From Panax quinquefolius (lineage: Eukaryota > Streptophyta > Magnoliopsida > Apiales > Araliaceae): DNA of 64,000 nucleotides. A program made the translations under genes and the position numbers. The notes under the pieces were generated by a model. The model saw only the letters and a program-made list of their open reading frames with translations. It was not told the origin of the DNA and did no database searches. Location of the stretch: contig CM035162.1 in assembly GCA_020205615.1 (NCBI GenBank), forward strand, positions 48,020,076 to 48,084,075. The letters run 5' to 3'. Shown piece after piece: positions 33,446 to 46,014 of the stretch. Within the stretch, counting starts at the first letter, position 1; each line of letters begins with the position of its first letter.

Positions 33446-34296
33446 TCTTCCGCGCGGGTGTGGTACACCTCCTGTCCAATCCTCGAATTTCGCAATGGTG
33501 GCCTGAGTGATGTCCTGGCTCGGGTTTTGCATTTGTTCATTGTCCCAATGGCATCCCTGATGAGCACATAGCATAGCTACAACTGACGCGTGTGGAATGC
33601 TCCCAGTAGTGCTTCCCCGCGGATAACACAACATATTTTGATGGATGAGATGACCCACATCAATATATTTTTCAGTGATAATGCCCCATAGAATGATTGC
33701 CCTTTCCGCTGTGATCTTGTACTGATGAGACGAAGGAACTAGTTTGGCACATATGAACAAATTCCACGCCTTAGCATATCGATTCAAAGCTGTTGCAGGA
33801 AATATGCGAGGTTGATTCGTGTCGGCTTTATAAGTCCACTTCGTGCCTGGCACGCACAATTCAGCAATAACCAATTCCAAGTCCGTTTCCATATGTGCAC
33901 CTACTACCCAATTCGCAGATCCAGTCGGTGGTGTGTCAGTTAACCTGAAAACTGCCCTGATTGTGGGAGGTCTGACATCCACTAAACGTCGCGTACCACG
34001 GATAACCCACTCATCGTCGCCTTCGCATTCGCATAGAATTCTCTGACAATTCCCATTGGGGCAGGCATGGGCGTGGCTATTAATCCAAGTCATCCTCTTT
34101 CGCGAATCATGTCACATAGCTGACCATCTTGCCCTTCAGGTTTGAAACCCCTCTCCTTCACAAACGTTTTAGCCACGATTCTGTAATATTCCATTTGAGC
34201 ATCTAAATCGAGGAACTTGTTGTGATCTACAACATCCTCCCCCTGACTGCTAGAGGACGACGATGATGAAGAAGAGCGTGCTCGTTTTGGACCCAT
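33446..34296 (-). pseudogene. Athila 2 env-like ORF, N-terminal and core part
   Basis: The ATG at 34296 begins MGPKRARSSSS with a long Ser run. Frameshifts near 34090 and 34020 divide it. The core then runs 33950-33446 with ALNRYAKAWNLFICAKLVP, RGSTTGSIPHASVV and VPHPRGR, each matching a block of the Athila 1 third ORF. It continues at 25269 after the inserted element. The reading of 33368-33445 is LTR sequence and does not belong to the gene. Function unknown. Confidence 0.85.
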
Positions 34297-35235
34297 TGCA
34301 GTTGATAGAGAAAATGAAAATTTGTTTGCCTGATAGAGATTTCTAAACTATTTGAAGAACCCCCAAACTGATTGCTGCACAACTCGATTGGAAACCTTAG
34401 TTTTATAATACAGTGTAAAGGTTGAGTAGAAGTTGAACGTGGAAGAAATCGTGGATGATCACGTGGTGGAGGAGATATGCACGACTTCAATTTTGGTAAC
34501 TGATAGAGAAGAAGAGACGTACGTGTGGAGGGGAGCAAGTGATTGCCTCTGTCTGATTTCAAATTAGAGTCCTAATGATCCCCAACACATTTTTAAAACA
34601 TAAAATTTTTTCATTATCCGGTGTCGCGCGCAGCCGCGTGATCTTTCAATGGTTTTCATGCGCGGGCGCGCGAGTGGAGTTTTCAATCTGATACGTAGCA
34701 ACACGGGGCGCTTAGCTTAGGACATAGCACGGTGCGCAGAGTGGCAATTGTGGTGCAGTAGGCATCTGCTGCAAGCGTCGTCGCTTTTTGTCTTTGTAAT
34801 TATTATTCGCGGCCATGCGCGACCACGGTACTGTACTACTAAATTTTATTCCCAGTATTGCAAGACGGTAATGCATGCACTCCAATACACCTGCAATAAC
34901 ATTAATAGACACTGTCAAAGCATGATTTACTAAATAAAAATGAGTGCTTATTCTGTCACCCTAATTTCAATGCAATGCACAAACGTACTCCTATTCGATT
35001 TCAGCTACGATGATAATTATGTAAAGATGCTCACACTATCCTAACTAAGAATGAAAATGAGCTAACAAAAGCAACTTGAACTGAATAAATACTAAGTAGA
35101 GATAGAAATAATGGGTTGCCTCCCATCAAGCGCTAAGTTATAGTCAATTAGCTTGACTTTCTCTGAATCTCATGTTGAAGAAAGAATTGAGGTGACTTTC
35201 TGTCTGTCCACCTCGCCACCAAAATAATGCTTCAA
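34297..35235 (-). other. spacer with GC-rich patch, Athila 2
   Basis: Non-coding spacer between integrase and env-like ORF. The patch 34620-34730 has CGCGCGCAGCCGCG and GCGCGGGCGCGCG, the counterpart of the palindrome array in Athila 1 (16105-16396). No ORF of interest. Confidence 0.8.
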
Positions 35236-36428
35236 TCACTGCCCATTCTCCTTAAAAGGCTTGTCCGAAAACTTGTCAAATACATCAATTGCACCATGCG
35301 AAAATACAGTCTTCACTGTAAATGGCCATGACCATCTTGATTTCAGCTTTCCGGGAAAAAGTTTAAGTCTGGAGTTATAAAGCAAAACCCTTTGTCCCGG
35401 TTTGAATGTTCTATTAATGATCTTTCGGTCATGCCATTTATTCACCTTCTCCTTGTATAGCTTTGAATTCTCATATACCTGTAATCTAAATTCATCCAAC
35501 TCATTGAGTTAGAGTAAGTGTTTCTCCCCTACAGCTTTCAAATCAAAATTGAGCTTCCGAATCACTCAGTATGCCTTATGCTCTAGCTCCATAGAAAGAT
35601 GACAAGCTTTTCCATACACAAGCTAAAAAGGTGACATGCCCAACGGAGTTTTGTATGCAGTCTTATAGGCCCTTACTGCATCATCCAACTTTAACGACCA
35701 ATCCTTCCTCATGGGATTCACAACCTTTTCAAGAATTCTTTTTACTTCTCGATTCGACACTTCAGCTTGGCCATTCGTTTGTGGGTGATAGGCTGTATCA
35801 CTGCGATGGTTCACCCCATACTTGGCCAACAAAGTTGTAAACTGCCTATTGTAGAAATGACTGCCTTCATCACTAATGATGGCCCTAGGAGTCCCAAACC
35901 TAGTGAAAATACTCCTGTATAAAAACCTGAGGACTACCTTGGCATCATTTATCGGAAGAGCTGCCACTTCTATCCATTTTGAGACATAATCCACTGCGAG
36001 CAAAATGTAGAGATTTCCGCAGGAAGAAACAAAAGGTCCCATAAAATGAATTCTCCACACATCAAAAATTTCTACTTCGAGGATCGTATTTAATGGCATT
36101 TCATTTCTTTTGAGATGTTTCCCACTCTCTAACATCTAACGCATCATTGGACGAAACTGTAGGCATCCTTGAAAATTTTTGGCCAGTAGAATCATGCTTG
36201 TAGCACTTTAGCCGCTGTTCTTTCTCCTCTATAGTGACCACCATACACCGAAGAATGACAATCCTGCAAAATTCCCTTGGTCTCGCTATACAAGATACAC
36301 CTTCTTATCATTTGATCAACACATTGTTTAAATAAATAAGGCTCATCCCATATGTACCATTTGACATCATGCAGGAATTTCTTCTTTTGATAACCCACCA
36401 AGTCAGGAGGTACCATCTTACTCACCAA
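35236..36428 (-). pseudogene. Athila 2 integrase
   Basis: Three frames in order: 36428-36192 (KWYIWDEPYLFKQC, then CHSSVYGGH of the zinc site), 36135-35623 (catalytic core) and 35499-35236 (C-terminal basic part with [13 protein letters not shown]). The core keeps all three acidic positions: [12 protein letters not shown] and [12 protein letters not shown]. The CC half of the HHCC site near 36140-36190 is broken by stops. Frameshifts separate the parts, so no whole enzyme can be made. Confidence 0.9.
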
Positions 36429-36449
36429 ATAGTTCGCGTAGTCTACAAA

Positions 36450-38186
36450 TCATGGCACTTCCCCTTTCACCACAAATAACTGCTCATCTGGAAAGGATTC
36501 ATTTATTAAAACCTTGTCGTCTGCCTCCCTTTCCAGATTCTCAAGTCGAGATAAGTGGTCCGTCACTTGGTTTTCAGTGCCCTTTCTGTCATTGATCTCC
36601 AAATCAAATTCCTGCAGTAATAAAATCCATCTGATCAACCGGGGCTTTGCATCCTTCTTCGCCACTAAGTGTCGAATTGTCGCATGATCTGTATACACTA
36701 TCACCTTTGTGCCAATCAGATATGCTCAAAATTTATTAAAGGCGTACACCATTGCCAAAAAAAAATTCTCTGTGGTGGTGTAGTTCAACTGTGCGTCTAC
36801 AAGGGTCTTGCTGACATAATAAATCACATGTAACATCTTCTCTTTCCTCTGCCCTAGAGCAGCCCCTACGGCGTAATCACTGGCATCACACATCAGCTCG
36901 AATGGCCAATCCCAATCCGGTGCAGTAATCACTGGTGCTGAAGTTAGTTTCCCCTTTAAGTGTTCAAATGCCGACACGCAAGCCTCATCAAAATTAAATT
37001 GTGCATCCTTCTCCAATAAACTGCATAGTGGTTTAGTTATCTTGGAGAAGTCCTTTATGAATCTGCGGTAAAAACCTATATGTCCCAGAAAACTGCGAAC
37101 ACCTTTTACTGAAGTAAGTGGTGGCAAGTTCTCAATAGTTTCCAGCTTCGCCCTATCCACCTCGAGTCCCTTCTTCGACTCTTTGTGTCCCAGTATGATT
37201 CCTTCTTGTACCATAAAATGGCACTTTTCCCAGTTCAACACTAAATTTGTCTCAACACACCTCTTCAAAACCATCACCAAATTCTCAAGGCATAGAACAA
37301 ACGAGTCCCCGAAGACTAAGAAGTCATCCATAAATACTTCCATATTCTGCTCCACCATGTCTGAAAATATAGCCATCATGCATCTCTGAAAGGTGGATGG
37401 AGCGTTGCACAACCCGAAAGACATCCTTCTAAAAGCAAAAGTGCCATATGGACATATGAAGGTAGTCTTTTCCTGGTCTTCTAGAGCAATCATAATATGA
37501 TTGTAGCCTGAATAACCATCCAGAAGGCAATAATACTCATGACCTGCTAATCTGTCCAACATTTGATCAATGAATGGTAGTGGGAAATGATCTTTCCACG
37601 TAGCTTTGTTGAGCCTACGGTAGTCCATGCAGATTCTCCACCCCGTCACTGTTCGTGTAGGAATTAACTTGTTATTCTCATTAGTTACTACGGTCATGCC
37701 ACCCTTTTTTGGTACACACTGCACTGGGCTCACCCATGAGTTGTCTGAAATCGGATAGATTATGCCTACATCCAGCCATTTTAATACCTCTTTCTTGACC
37801 ACTTCTTTCATTATCGGATTAAGCCTTCTTTGCTGTTCCACCGACGGCTTACTATCATCTTCTAATAGGATCTTATGCATGAAAAAAGAAGGGTTGATCC
37901 CTTTGATATCTGCTATGGTCCATCCAATAGCTGATTTGAATTCTCTAAGCACTCTTAGCAATTTTTCTTCCTGAAAAGATGTTAGTGCAGAAGAAATAAT
38001 CACATGTAGCTTTAAATCTTTATTTAAAAATGCGTACCTGAGGTGATCCGAAAGTGGTTTCAATTCAAGTTCTGGAGGTGTTTCAAGAGATGGTTTTAAT
38101 TTTACCGATGTCTCTCCAGCTGTTGTCAATGGCTCGACAGGTGTTCTGAATTTTTTGAATTGTGGAGAGGTATCCAGATATTGCAC
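36450..38186 (-). pseudogene. Athila 2 reverse transcriptase and RNase H
   Basis: A long open frame of 486 codons (38186-36726) covers the RT and the first half of RNase H. It includes LNPIMKEVVKKEVLKWLDVG, CMDYRRLNKAT, LLDGYSGYN, MSFGLCNAPSTFQ and the catalytic VFMDDF (about 37321-37338). RNase H starts at FELMCDASDYAVGAALG. A stop near 36725 follows FNKF, and the rest ([12 protein letters not shown] ... VTDHLSRLE) is open at 36704-36450. It is the best preserved RT in the window. Confidence 0.92.
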
Positions 38187-38264
38187 AAGTTCGTTAAGTT
38201 CCTCGTCCTCTAAATCTTAATTTTCAGCAATGATATTTCCCAAAGGTTCATAATCCACTAGACT

Positions 38265-38696
38265 CTATACTTCATCATTTAGAACTTGATCCACCAAATC
38301 AACCCTGAAGCATTCTTCTTCATCTGTTGGGAACTTCATTGCCTTGAAGACGTTAAAAGTAACCTCCTGATCATGTACACTCATAGTGAGTTCCCCTTTC
38401 TGCACGTCTATCAAAGTTCTTAATGTGGCTAAGAATAGTCTCCCCAGTATGATTGGTATACTCTTGTCTTCCTCATAATCTAAGATGATGAAGTCAGCCG
38501 GAAAGATAAATTTTTCCACCTTTACCAGTACGTCTTCAATAATTCCCCGTGGATACGTGATGGATCTATCAGCTAACTGCAGTGAAATATTTGTCGGCCT
38601 TGGAGCCGACAATCCCAACTGATTGAATATTGATAAGGGCATCAAATTGATACTTACCCCAAGATCACATAAACACTTACTGAAACTCATCTTCAC
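38265..38696 (-). pseudogene. Athila 2 aspartic protease region
   Basis: It contains CLCDLGVSINLMPLSIF with DLG kept, YPRGIIEDVLVKVEKF and IILGRLFLAT. Frames break on both sides (towards gag at about 38700-38760 and towards RT at about 38220). Confidence 0.9.
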
Positions 38697-38699
38697 GAT

Positions 38700-39660
38700 G
38701 GTGCATGGAATTGTGAAACTGCCCGGATCCTTCAGCTTTGGAGGTAATTTGCGCTAAAGCACTGCACTGCATTCCTCTGTTTGAACTCGTCCAATCTCCT
38801 CTTCCTTGACAATATACCCTTCATGAACTTTGCATAACTTTGCATCTGTTCCAATGCCTCATCAAAAGGTATGTTGATCTGCAGCTTTTTAAATACCTCC
38901 AAGAACTTGTTGAACTATTTATCTTCCCTCTATTTATTCAGTCTCTGCGGATACGGAACCTAAGGGTGAACTATTGGTACTGTATCCTTAGGCTTCTCAT
39001 CTGAACCTGCTTTATCCTTCTCTCCTCGCTGCGACTCAGATTTCTCAAGAATTTCTTCCCTCGCCATCGACTTCTCTTCGCCTCATGGCAGCAGCAGGCC
39101 TCCTCCTCGATAATAATAAAGGCGGCGTGCTTGCGACTTCTCGATTCTGCAGTCTTTTTCCCATACCTCAATGTGATCGCTTGACACTGTTCCTTCCCGT
39201 CTCTTATTGGATTTGCCTCAGTATTACTTGGTAATGAACCCTGGGGCCTGTTGTTAAGCATGTTCACCATTTACCCCATCTGAGTTTCCAGATTCTTAAT
39301 ATCCACTGATTGGCTTTTGATCATGACCTCCGTGTTTTCCATGTACTTTATTATCATCTCCTCCATTTTTGATTTCTTTTCTTGCTGAGGTACATCTAGA
39401 GTGTGATGTTAATGTTGTTGAGAAAATCCTGATGGAAAAGGTGGTCTAGGAGTAAACTGTGGCTGCGCTGGCTATGACTGAAACTGATTATTCGGCTAAA
39501 ATTGATTTTGCTAATTTCCTTGATTATTTGACCAACTGAAGCTTGGATGATTATAGTTGTTGGGGTTGTATGTGTTCTGAAACTTGACCTTGGTCTTTTC
39601 TGTAATTGCTCACATACTGTACCGACTCTGAGCTGATAGCACATTGATCTGTCGAGTGTG
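38700..39660 (-). pseudogene. Athila 2 gag, C-terminal remnant
   Basis: Starting at the insertion point it reads the last part of the zinc knuckle (H-STDQ-C, 39640-39660), then a Gln/Asn/Tyr-rich stretch, then NNRPQGSLPSNTEANP (about 39250) and QAITLRYGK, all matching Athila 1 gag. Many stops. The capsid core and N-terminus are missing from the window. Confidence 0.8.
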
Positions 39661-40507
39661 TGTTACGGCCCCGAATCCGAGGTCCCGAATTACCGCAGAT
39701 CCGGTTCGATCATTCTATACAACTATTACTATATTTGCGGAAGATATAAACATAGATTGTTTATACATTAAACTTACACACTTTTCCCCAAGGTCGAGTA
39801 ACCTTAACTTATAGACAATTCATAACTTACTTATCTTACAATAACATTAATATCATACAATACTATTACAATATAATTGCACATATTAACTTTACGTTGG
39901 AACTGTCTTTAACCTTTCCTTGTATCTGACGCGTTCGTCTTAATCTGCAATGTTTATCATAATATAGCAAGGGTGAGCATAAGATTGCCCATCAAGTTTA
40001 AGTTCAATAATATAACGATATATCATGATTGAAAGAATTTGAATAATTGGCTGGCTATAATTCAACAATATAATTGTGAATTAGCACGAACAAACTTTTG
40101 ACTGAACAAGTATTACATATGAACAAATATATCTGAACCGAAGGGTAATGAAGGTGATCAGCCTTTCATACCTGACTGATACATGCAATATGTACAGAGT
40201 ACAATTCTACAATGGCAATCAGCAATGATTATCCATAAGCATATTAGAATAAAACAACTCTTAGTAGAGTTAAGTAAAAACAAACTTGCCTGAACCGTTG
40301 ATTATCGCTACGCAATTTATAACACTTTATCCGAAGACCTAATATTAGTAATATAAATCTCCAATATTAGAATAATATCATCACAATATAATACTATTAT
40401 ATATATAGATATACATAGAATAACCTAAACACATAACACATAACACATAACCCTATCAGTTTATAACACACATTAGACTCGGTATCAAGTCAAACTATTG
40501 TAGTCTG

Positions 40508-41178
40508 TGTGACGCCCCCAAAATTATAACCAAACTTACCACAAACGTCTCATAACAGACTCTTTATATACATCAAGGATTGAATAAATATTACCACAAA
40601 TCATTTTATTTTTAATCAACACATATTTAATCTTTCAACAATTATTAATCATTTATAACTTGTCTTCTCAATTATTGATTTAATAATATAACATATTATA
40701 TGAGATGATCTTTGTGACAATAATTGAATCAATAATATAAGAGATATGATGCAAAGTGAATTCTTTGTAGTAATAATTGAGTAGAGTTTGAGTGACTTCT
40801 CACGTAAGCATCAATAATCAATACCGTGTACTACTATCTGACCACGCAGATATTCTTGTACTTTTACTACTAGGGTAGTTCAACGGTTTTAACGATAACA
40901 CCTCTGCCGTTATTTTTATAGAAAGATAATTTTGTCGCTTTTTTAACTACGACAATACTTCCGCTTCTGGGGTCCACCAATGATTGGTAATCGTCGTATG
41001 AATATTCCCCACAAAAAGAATATTCCCCACCAAACGAATATTTTATAACAACTTGCTTACTTTGCAAAATTTATAAATATTACCCACAACTATAACATTA
41101 TATCAAATTTATTCCATAATATTCAAAAATAATATTTATAGAAAATTCATCTTTATTTATAAAAGTTGGGGTCTTACA
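40508..41178 (-). repeat. 3' LTR of the Tekay element
   Basis: Minus strand TGTAAGACCCC (41178) to GGGGGCGTCACA (40508). Contains a TATATAAAGAG box close to the 3' end. Preceded on the minus strand by the polypurine stretch AGAAGTGGAGGT (41179-41190). Confidence 0.95.
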
Positions 41179-41189
41179 ACCTCCACTTC

Positions 41190-42433
41190 TTATGAAATTT
41201 CGCTCTCAAAATTAGGGTATGTACCTGGTATGTCGAAGAGGTAAGGATACATTGATTTCATTTCAGATTCTAACTCCCAAGTCATTTCCTCAACATCGTG
41301 GTTTCTCCACAAAACCTTGACTTGAAGTATAACTTTTGAGCGTAGAATATGTTCCTTCTTATCCAAGATTTGAACAGGAACCTCTTCATACGTCAAATCT
41401 TCCGCTATTTCGTCCGGTTCTAACTCAATAATGTGGTTAGGGTCTTTCACATATTTACGTAACATGGATATGTGAAAAATGTTATGAACACGAGACATAC
41501 TTGGCGGTAAAGCGAGTCTATAGGCCACATTTCCTACTCGATCGAGGATTAAAAATGGGCCGATGAATCGAGGATTGAGTTTTCCTCTCTTTCCAAATCT
41601 TGTAACTCCTTTCCATGGAGCAACACGTAACAACACATGATCTCCTATATCGAATTCCACGTCCTTTCGATGAAGACCAGCATAACTCTTTTGTCAATTT
41701 TGTGAGGTTTTTATACATTGTCGGATCGTTTGAATCTTTTTCGTAGTCATACGTACCAACTCCGGTCCCAACAACGTTGCTTCACCCACCTCATCCCAGT
41801 ATACTGGAGAACGACACTTTCTTCCATACAACGCTTCGAATGGAGCCATGCCAATACTTGCTTGATAACTATTGTTGTAGGAAAACTCCACCAATGGTAA
41901 AAAACTTGTCCCAACTTCCCTTGAAATCAAGGACATAGAGTCTTAATAGATCTTTAAGAGTTTGAATAGTCCTCTCCATTCCGTCCGTCCGTCTCTCGAG
42001 GATGATATGCCGAGCTAAATTGTAAGTCTGTACTCATAGCTTTTTTGCAAACTAACCCAAAATCGTGAAGTGAATCTTGGGTCTCGATCGAAACTATGGA
42101 TACTGCAAGCGTACCATGCGATCTTACAATCTCGTTTATGTACATACTGAGCAAGACGTTCAAGTGAATAAGTTTCTCGTGTCGATAAGAAATGAGCAGA
42201 CTTGGTCAATCTATCAACATTGACCCAAATTGCATCTATACCTTGAGAAACCTTAGGAAGACCCCAGAACTTGAAATCCATGGTAATGTGCTCCCACTTC
42301 CATTCCGGAATTTCAAGTGGTTGCAATGGACCTTTTGGTACTTGATGCTCGCTTTAACTCGTTGACAAGTTAGACACCTTGAGATAAACAACGTTATCTC
42401 TCTCTTCATATTGCTCCACCAAAATTTATGCAT
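41190..42433 (-). pseudogene. Tekay integrase with chromodomain
   Basis: In order: zinc-site remnant HKFWWSNMKREI ... CLTCQRVKA (42433-42340); core start WEHITMDFKFWG and VDRLTKSAHFL (42326-42160); second acidic motif SFDRDPRF (about 42100); frames near 41990 with the third acidic site; then YNNSYQASIGMAPFEALYGRKC (41936-41800). Last frame: 41660-41190, with the C-terminal FIGPFLILDRVG segment and a chromodomain at about 41405-41240 (EEVPVQILDKKEHILR ... VLWRNHDVEEMTWE). The chromodomain directs integration to certain chromatin in the family. At least four frame changes make it inactive. Confidence 0.92.
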
Positions 42434-42887
42434 TTAATATCATGATACATTTTGGTACTCCTGATGGATTGAAAAGCGGTGTGTTGTGCGCCTCCATCAT
42501 GATTTTATACTTTAAATCGTAGTCGTTAGGAACACAAAGTCCGGAGTTGACTCAAGTATTCCTTCTTCATCGATTCTTACTTCCTTAGATAGCACCTTCT
42601 TGCACTTTCTTCCTCATACGCATCGGCTCCGTGTCAGCGTACCTTGGCGACTTTAACTTTATCGATTAAAGTCGGTTCTACTCGTATATTCTCCATCATC
42701 ACATGTGTCCCTGGAGTCTTTAACTCTATCTCCATCCTTTGCAAGTCACACAAAATGGGCCCTTACGTTGACAATATCGCTTTTCAGACTTATATGATCT
42801 TCTACTCAATGCGTCAGCTACCACGTTTGCTTTTCCGGGATGGTATTGGATGGTATGATCATAATCTTTCAACAGTTCAAGCCAACG
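42434..42887 (-). pseudogene. Tekay RNase H to integrase linker, degraded
   Basis: Frames are heavily broken; fragments of the linker after RNase H (VADALSR-type region near 42800) and of the integrase zinc site are seen only in short pieces. Confidence 0.6.
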
Positions 42888-43349
42888 TCATTGTTGCATG
42901 TTGAGTTCCTTTTGAGTTAAGAAATATTTGAGGCTTTTATGATCCGTAAAGATCTCCACTTTCTCCCCATACAAGTAATGCCTCCAAATTTTAAGTGCAA
43001 AGACAATAATGCTTAACCGTAGATCATGAGTAGGATAATTCCTCTCATATTCTTTGAGTTTTCGTGAGGCATAGGCTATGAATTTTCTATGTTGCATGAG
43101 AAGACATCCCAACCCTTTGCCCGAAGCATCACTGTAGATGACAAATCCCTCCGAGCCAGATGGTATTATCAGAACAGTTGCTAAAATTAGTCTCCTCTTG
43201 AGTTCTTGAAAACTCTTCTCACATTCTTCGCTCCAACCGAACTTTGTATCTTTCGAGTCACCGAGTCGATGGAGTAGAGATTCGAGAAAATCCTTCCACG
43301 AATCTCCGATAATAACCAAATAAACCGAGAAAGCTACGTACTTTGTCAT
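42888..43349 (-). pseudogene. Tekay RNase H
   Basis: The frame includes [35 protein letters not shown], the [18 protein letters not shown] segment and [18 protein letters not shown]. It lies directly after RT with a small frame overlap. Residues of the first catalytic Asp (YSDAS) and TDH are kept. Confidence 0.9.
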
Positions 43350-44005
43350 CGATTTAGGTTTCTTCCACTTTGAATAGCTTCAATCTTTCTTTGGGTCAAT
43401 GATATTCCATGACTTGATACCACGTGCCCAAGGAATGCTATTTCCTCAAGCCAGAACTCGCATTTCTTCAACTTGGCATAAAGCTTATATTCACGAAGCT
43501 TTTGGAGTGTCAGCCTCAAGTGTTGCTCATGATCTTCACAGCTTTTGGAATAAATAAGGATGTCATCAATAAAGACGACCACAAAGTGATCCAAATATTC
43601 CTTAAATACTCGGTTCATCATATCCATGAAGGCAGCAGGAGCATTAGTCAATCAAAAGGACATGACTAGGAATTCATAATGCCCGTACCGAGTTCTTAAA
43701 GCCGTCTTTGGAATGTCATCGGTTCTAATCTTCAATTGGTGATATCCGGAACAAAGATCAATATTTAAAAAGAATTTGGCTCCTTGCAACTAGTCAAACA
43801 GGTCATCAATACGTGACAATGGATACCTATTTTTGATGGTGACATGATTCAACTCCCGATAATCAATACAAAGTCGCATACTCCCATCTTTCTTCTTCAC
43901 GAATAGAACAGGAGCACCCCAGGGAGAAGTACTAGGATGAATAAAGCCAATGTCTAACAATTCTTGCAGTTGGGTCTTTAACTCCTGAAGTTCAATAGGA
44001 GCCAT
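43346..44005 (-). pseudogene. Tekay reverse transcriptase
   Basis: The N-terminal frame 44005-43790 has [30 protein letters not shown] fingers (about 43950-43860). A stop replaces a residue near 43795 and another follows MSF (about 43652). The palm resumes 43651-43346 with [16 protein letters not shown] and the catalytic [12 protein letters not shown] (about 43560). Confidence 0.92.
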
Positions 44006-44064
44006 TCAATATGGGGCTTTGGAAATGGGTTTTGTACCGGGTTCAACGTCAATACAAAATTCAA

Positions 44065-44984
44065 TTACACGCTCTGGGGGTAGGCCAGGAAGTTCTTCTG
44101 GGAATACGTCAGAAATTTATTAACAATGTAAATATCATTCAAAGTCGACGTATTTTGTTTTAGATCAGTAACGTGAGCTAAAAAACTTGACATCCGCTTT
44201 TTCAATAAACGAATAGCTTTATGGCTTGAGATGACCGTGATTGATTTTAATGGTTTGGTCGCTTGAATTCGCATAATAGGTTGATTAGGAATATGAAAGC
44301 TAACAACCTTACGAAAATAATCAATTTTTGCATGATGGGTAGTTAACCAATCAATCCCTAGAATCACGTCAAATGCAAGTATTTTCAATGAAATAAGATT
44401 GACAGGTAATGTGAGGGTACTGATTTGAACTAAACAAGACTTATAAACATTGGATGTAATTAAGGTTTCTCCCAACGGAGTTTCCACAGATAAGTCAAAG
44501 TCTAATTTCTCCGGAGTCAAATTTAATCGATGAGCGCATGTAGGATAAATAAAAGAATGGGTAGAACCGGTATCAAATAAAGTATAGACTTCGTTAGAGT
44601 TTTTGATAAGCTTACCCGTGATAACCTCATTCGGGTTCCTTGTTTTTTGGGAGGTCACAACAAACGCTCTCCCTTGCACTACCGGCTTTGACCTTTCTGG
44701 GACGGCCTTTGGTGCCTCCATCATAGCTGAATTTGTCTTCGTGAATGATAAAATCGGGCTAAGTGACCTTCTTTTCCACAATTATAACATGCTTTGGACG
44801 ACATCGCGCAATTTGGACTGATGTGTCCCTCCCCTCCGCATTTGAAGCATATGATAGGTGGTCTTTCTCCTTCCTTATCAACAGGTGCTGGTGCTGACGT
44901 CTTTCCATCATTGTTTAATCTCCTCTTCTTGAAATGTCCATTCTTATTGTTTTGTACCTGATTACCACCGGTGGTGGTTACCAT
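44065..44984 (-). pseudogene. Tekay gag zinc knuckles and protease
   Basis: 44984-44721 has knuckle [14 protein letters not shown] and the start of [12 protein letters not shown], whose last Cys is lost to a frameshift. The protease frame 44781-44065 has TLFDTGSTHSF (about 44565), [26 protein letters not shown] and the RT linker. Catalytic DTG is intact. Confidence 0.9.
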
Positions 44985-45255
44985 TTCGCCCGTTGATTCC
45001 CTCCACGCTTGTTGTCACCGCTTGATGACTACTCTCGCCGGGTATTATAATTTTGCCATTGCTCTCTTTTTTAGTTGCGTTGACTCATTATCGCGTTCCA
45101 CTAATCGAGCCCTATTTACAACATCCTAATACAAACACGCTTTATGAGAAATAAGATGTTGACGTATCTCCTACTTCAAACCTCTTAAAAACATTCGCGC
45201 CATTCTCTCTTCATTATCCACCAAGTGGGACGCAAACCGGGATAACTCATAAATT

Positions 45256-45827
45256 TTACCTCGTATTGCGACACGGTCCATATTGTTTTGTTCCAACTTG
45301 ATAAACTCTACCTCCTTCATGTGTTGAATACTTTCGGAAAGTATTTGTCGTTGAATGACTCTGGAACTTCTCCCAAGATATCTTCAAGACAAGAAAGTTA
45401 AGTACGTTTCTGGATTCCCACCAAGAATCCGCCTCTCGTGCAACATAAAGGCGTGAAAGGGAACCTTTTGCTCCTCGGAGCATCCCAAGACATCAAATAT
45501 CTTGGTGATCCGCTTTATCCATGCTTCGCCGCCATAAGTGGTTTTGGCTCTCCTTATACTCCGTGGTCCCAACTCCTTAAACTATTTAGCGGTGACCACC
45601 CGAGAGTTTCCAGTGTTTCCACCTACGTTTTGGACAGGAGCCGCTCTCGCCTGCTGTTGTATGAATTGCATAAAGCCTCTGAACATTTGATCATTCATCA
45701 TTTGGTCAGTGTTGTTGTTTGTATGAGGATTGTCGTCTTCCTGATGCACATTATCCTGATTATTGATATATGGTGAATCAACGGTCGCCTGTGCTCCATT
45801 GCTATTCTCTACATTCTCAGATGTCAT
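45256..45827 (-). pseudogene. Tekay gag
   Basis: The ATG is at 45827 (MTSENVENSNG). QMMNDQMFRGFMQFIQQQ matches the other Tekay gag. Frame changes follow at about 45580 (FKELGP ... EAWIKRITKIFDVLGCSEEQKV on 45572-45384) and again at 45483-45256. The segment 44985-45255 is degraded gag (frames with RMFLRGL-type pieces). Structural protein, not makeable whole. Confidence 0.85.
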
Positions 45828-46000
45828 TTTTAGATACTGCCACAAAACAAAAGGTTAATTGACATGTAACATATTATCCCTATATTCTGACCGACCAATA
45901 AAATAGCACATAAACTTAGGTAGGTCATACTAGCAAAGGAATTCCTCGTCTCTCCCTCCTAGTACTATTCTCACATCTTAGCCAGGGATCATATCCCTAA

Positions 46001-46012
46001 GTTTTGATACCA
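46001..46012 (-). other. primer binding site of the Tekay element
   Basis: Minus-strand TGGTATCAAAAC, two bases after the LTR end at 46015. Two changes from the usual initiator-Met site TGGTATCAGAGC; the element at 3031 has the unchanged form. Confidence 0.85.
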
Positions 46013-46014
46013 AC

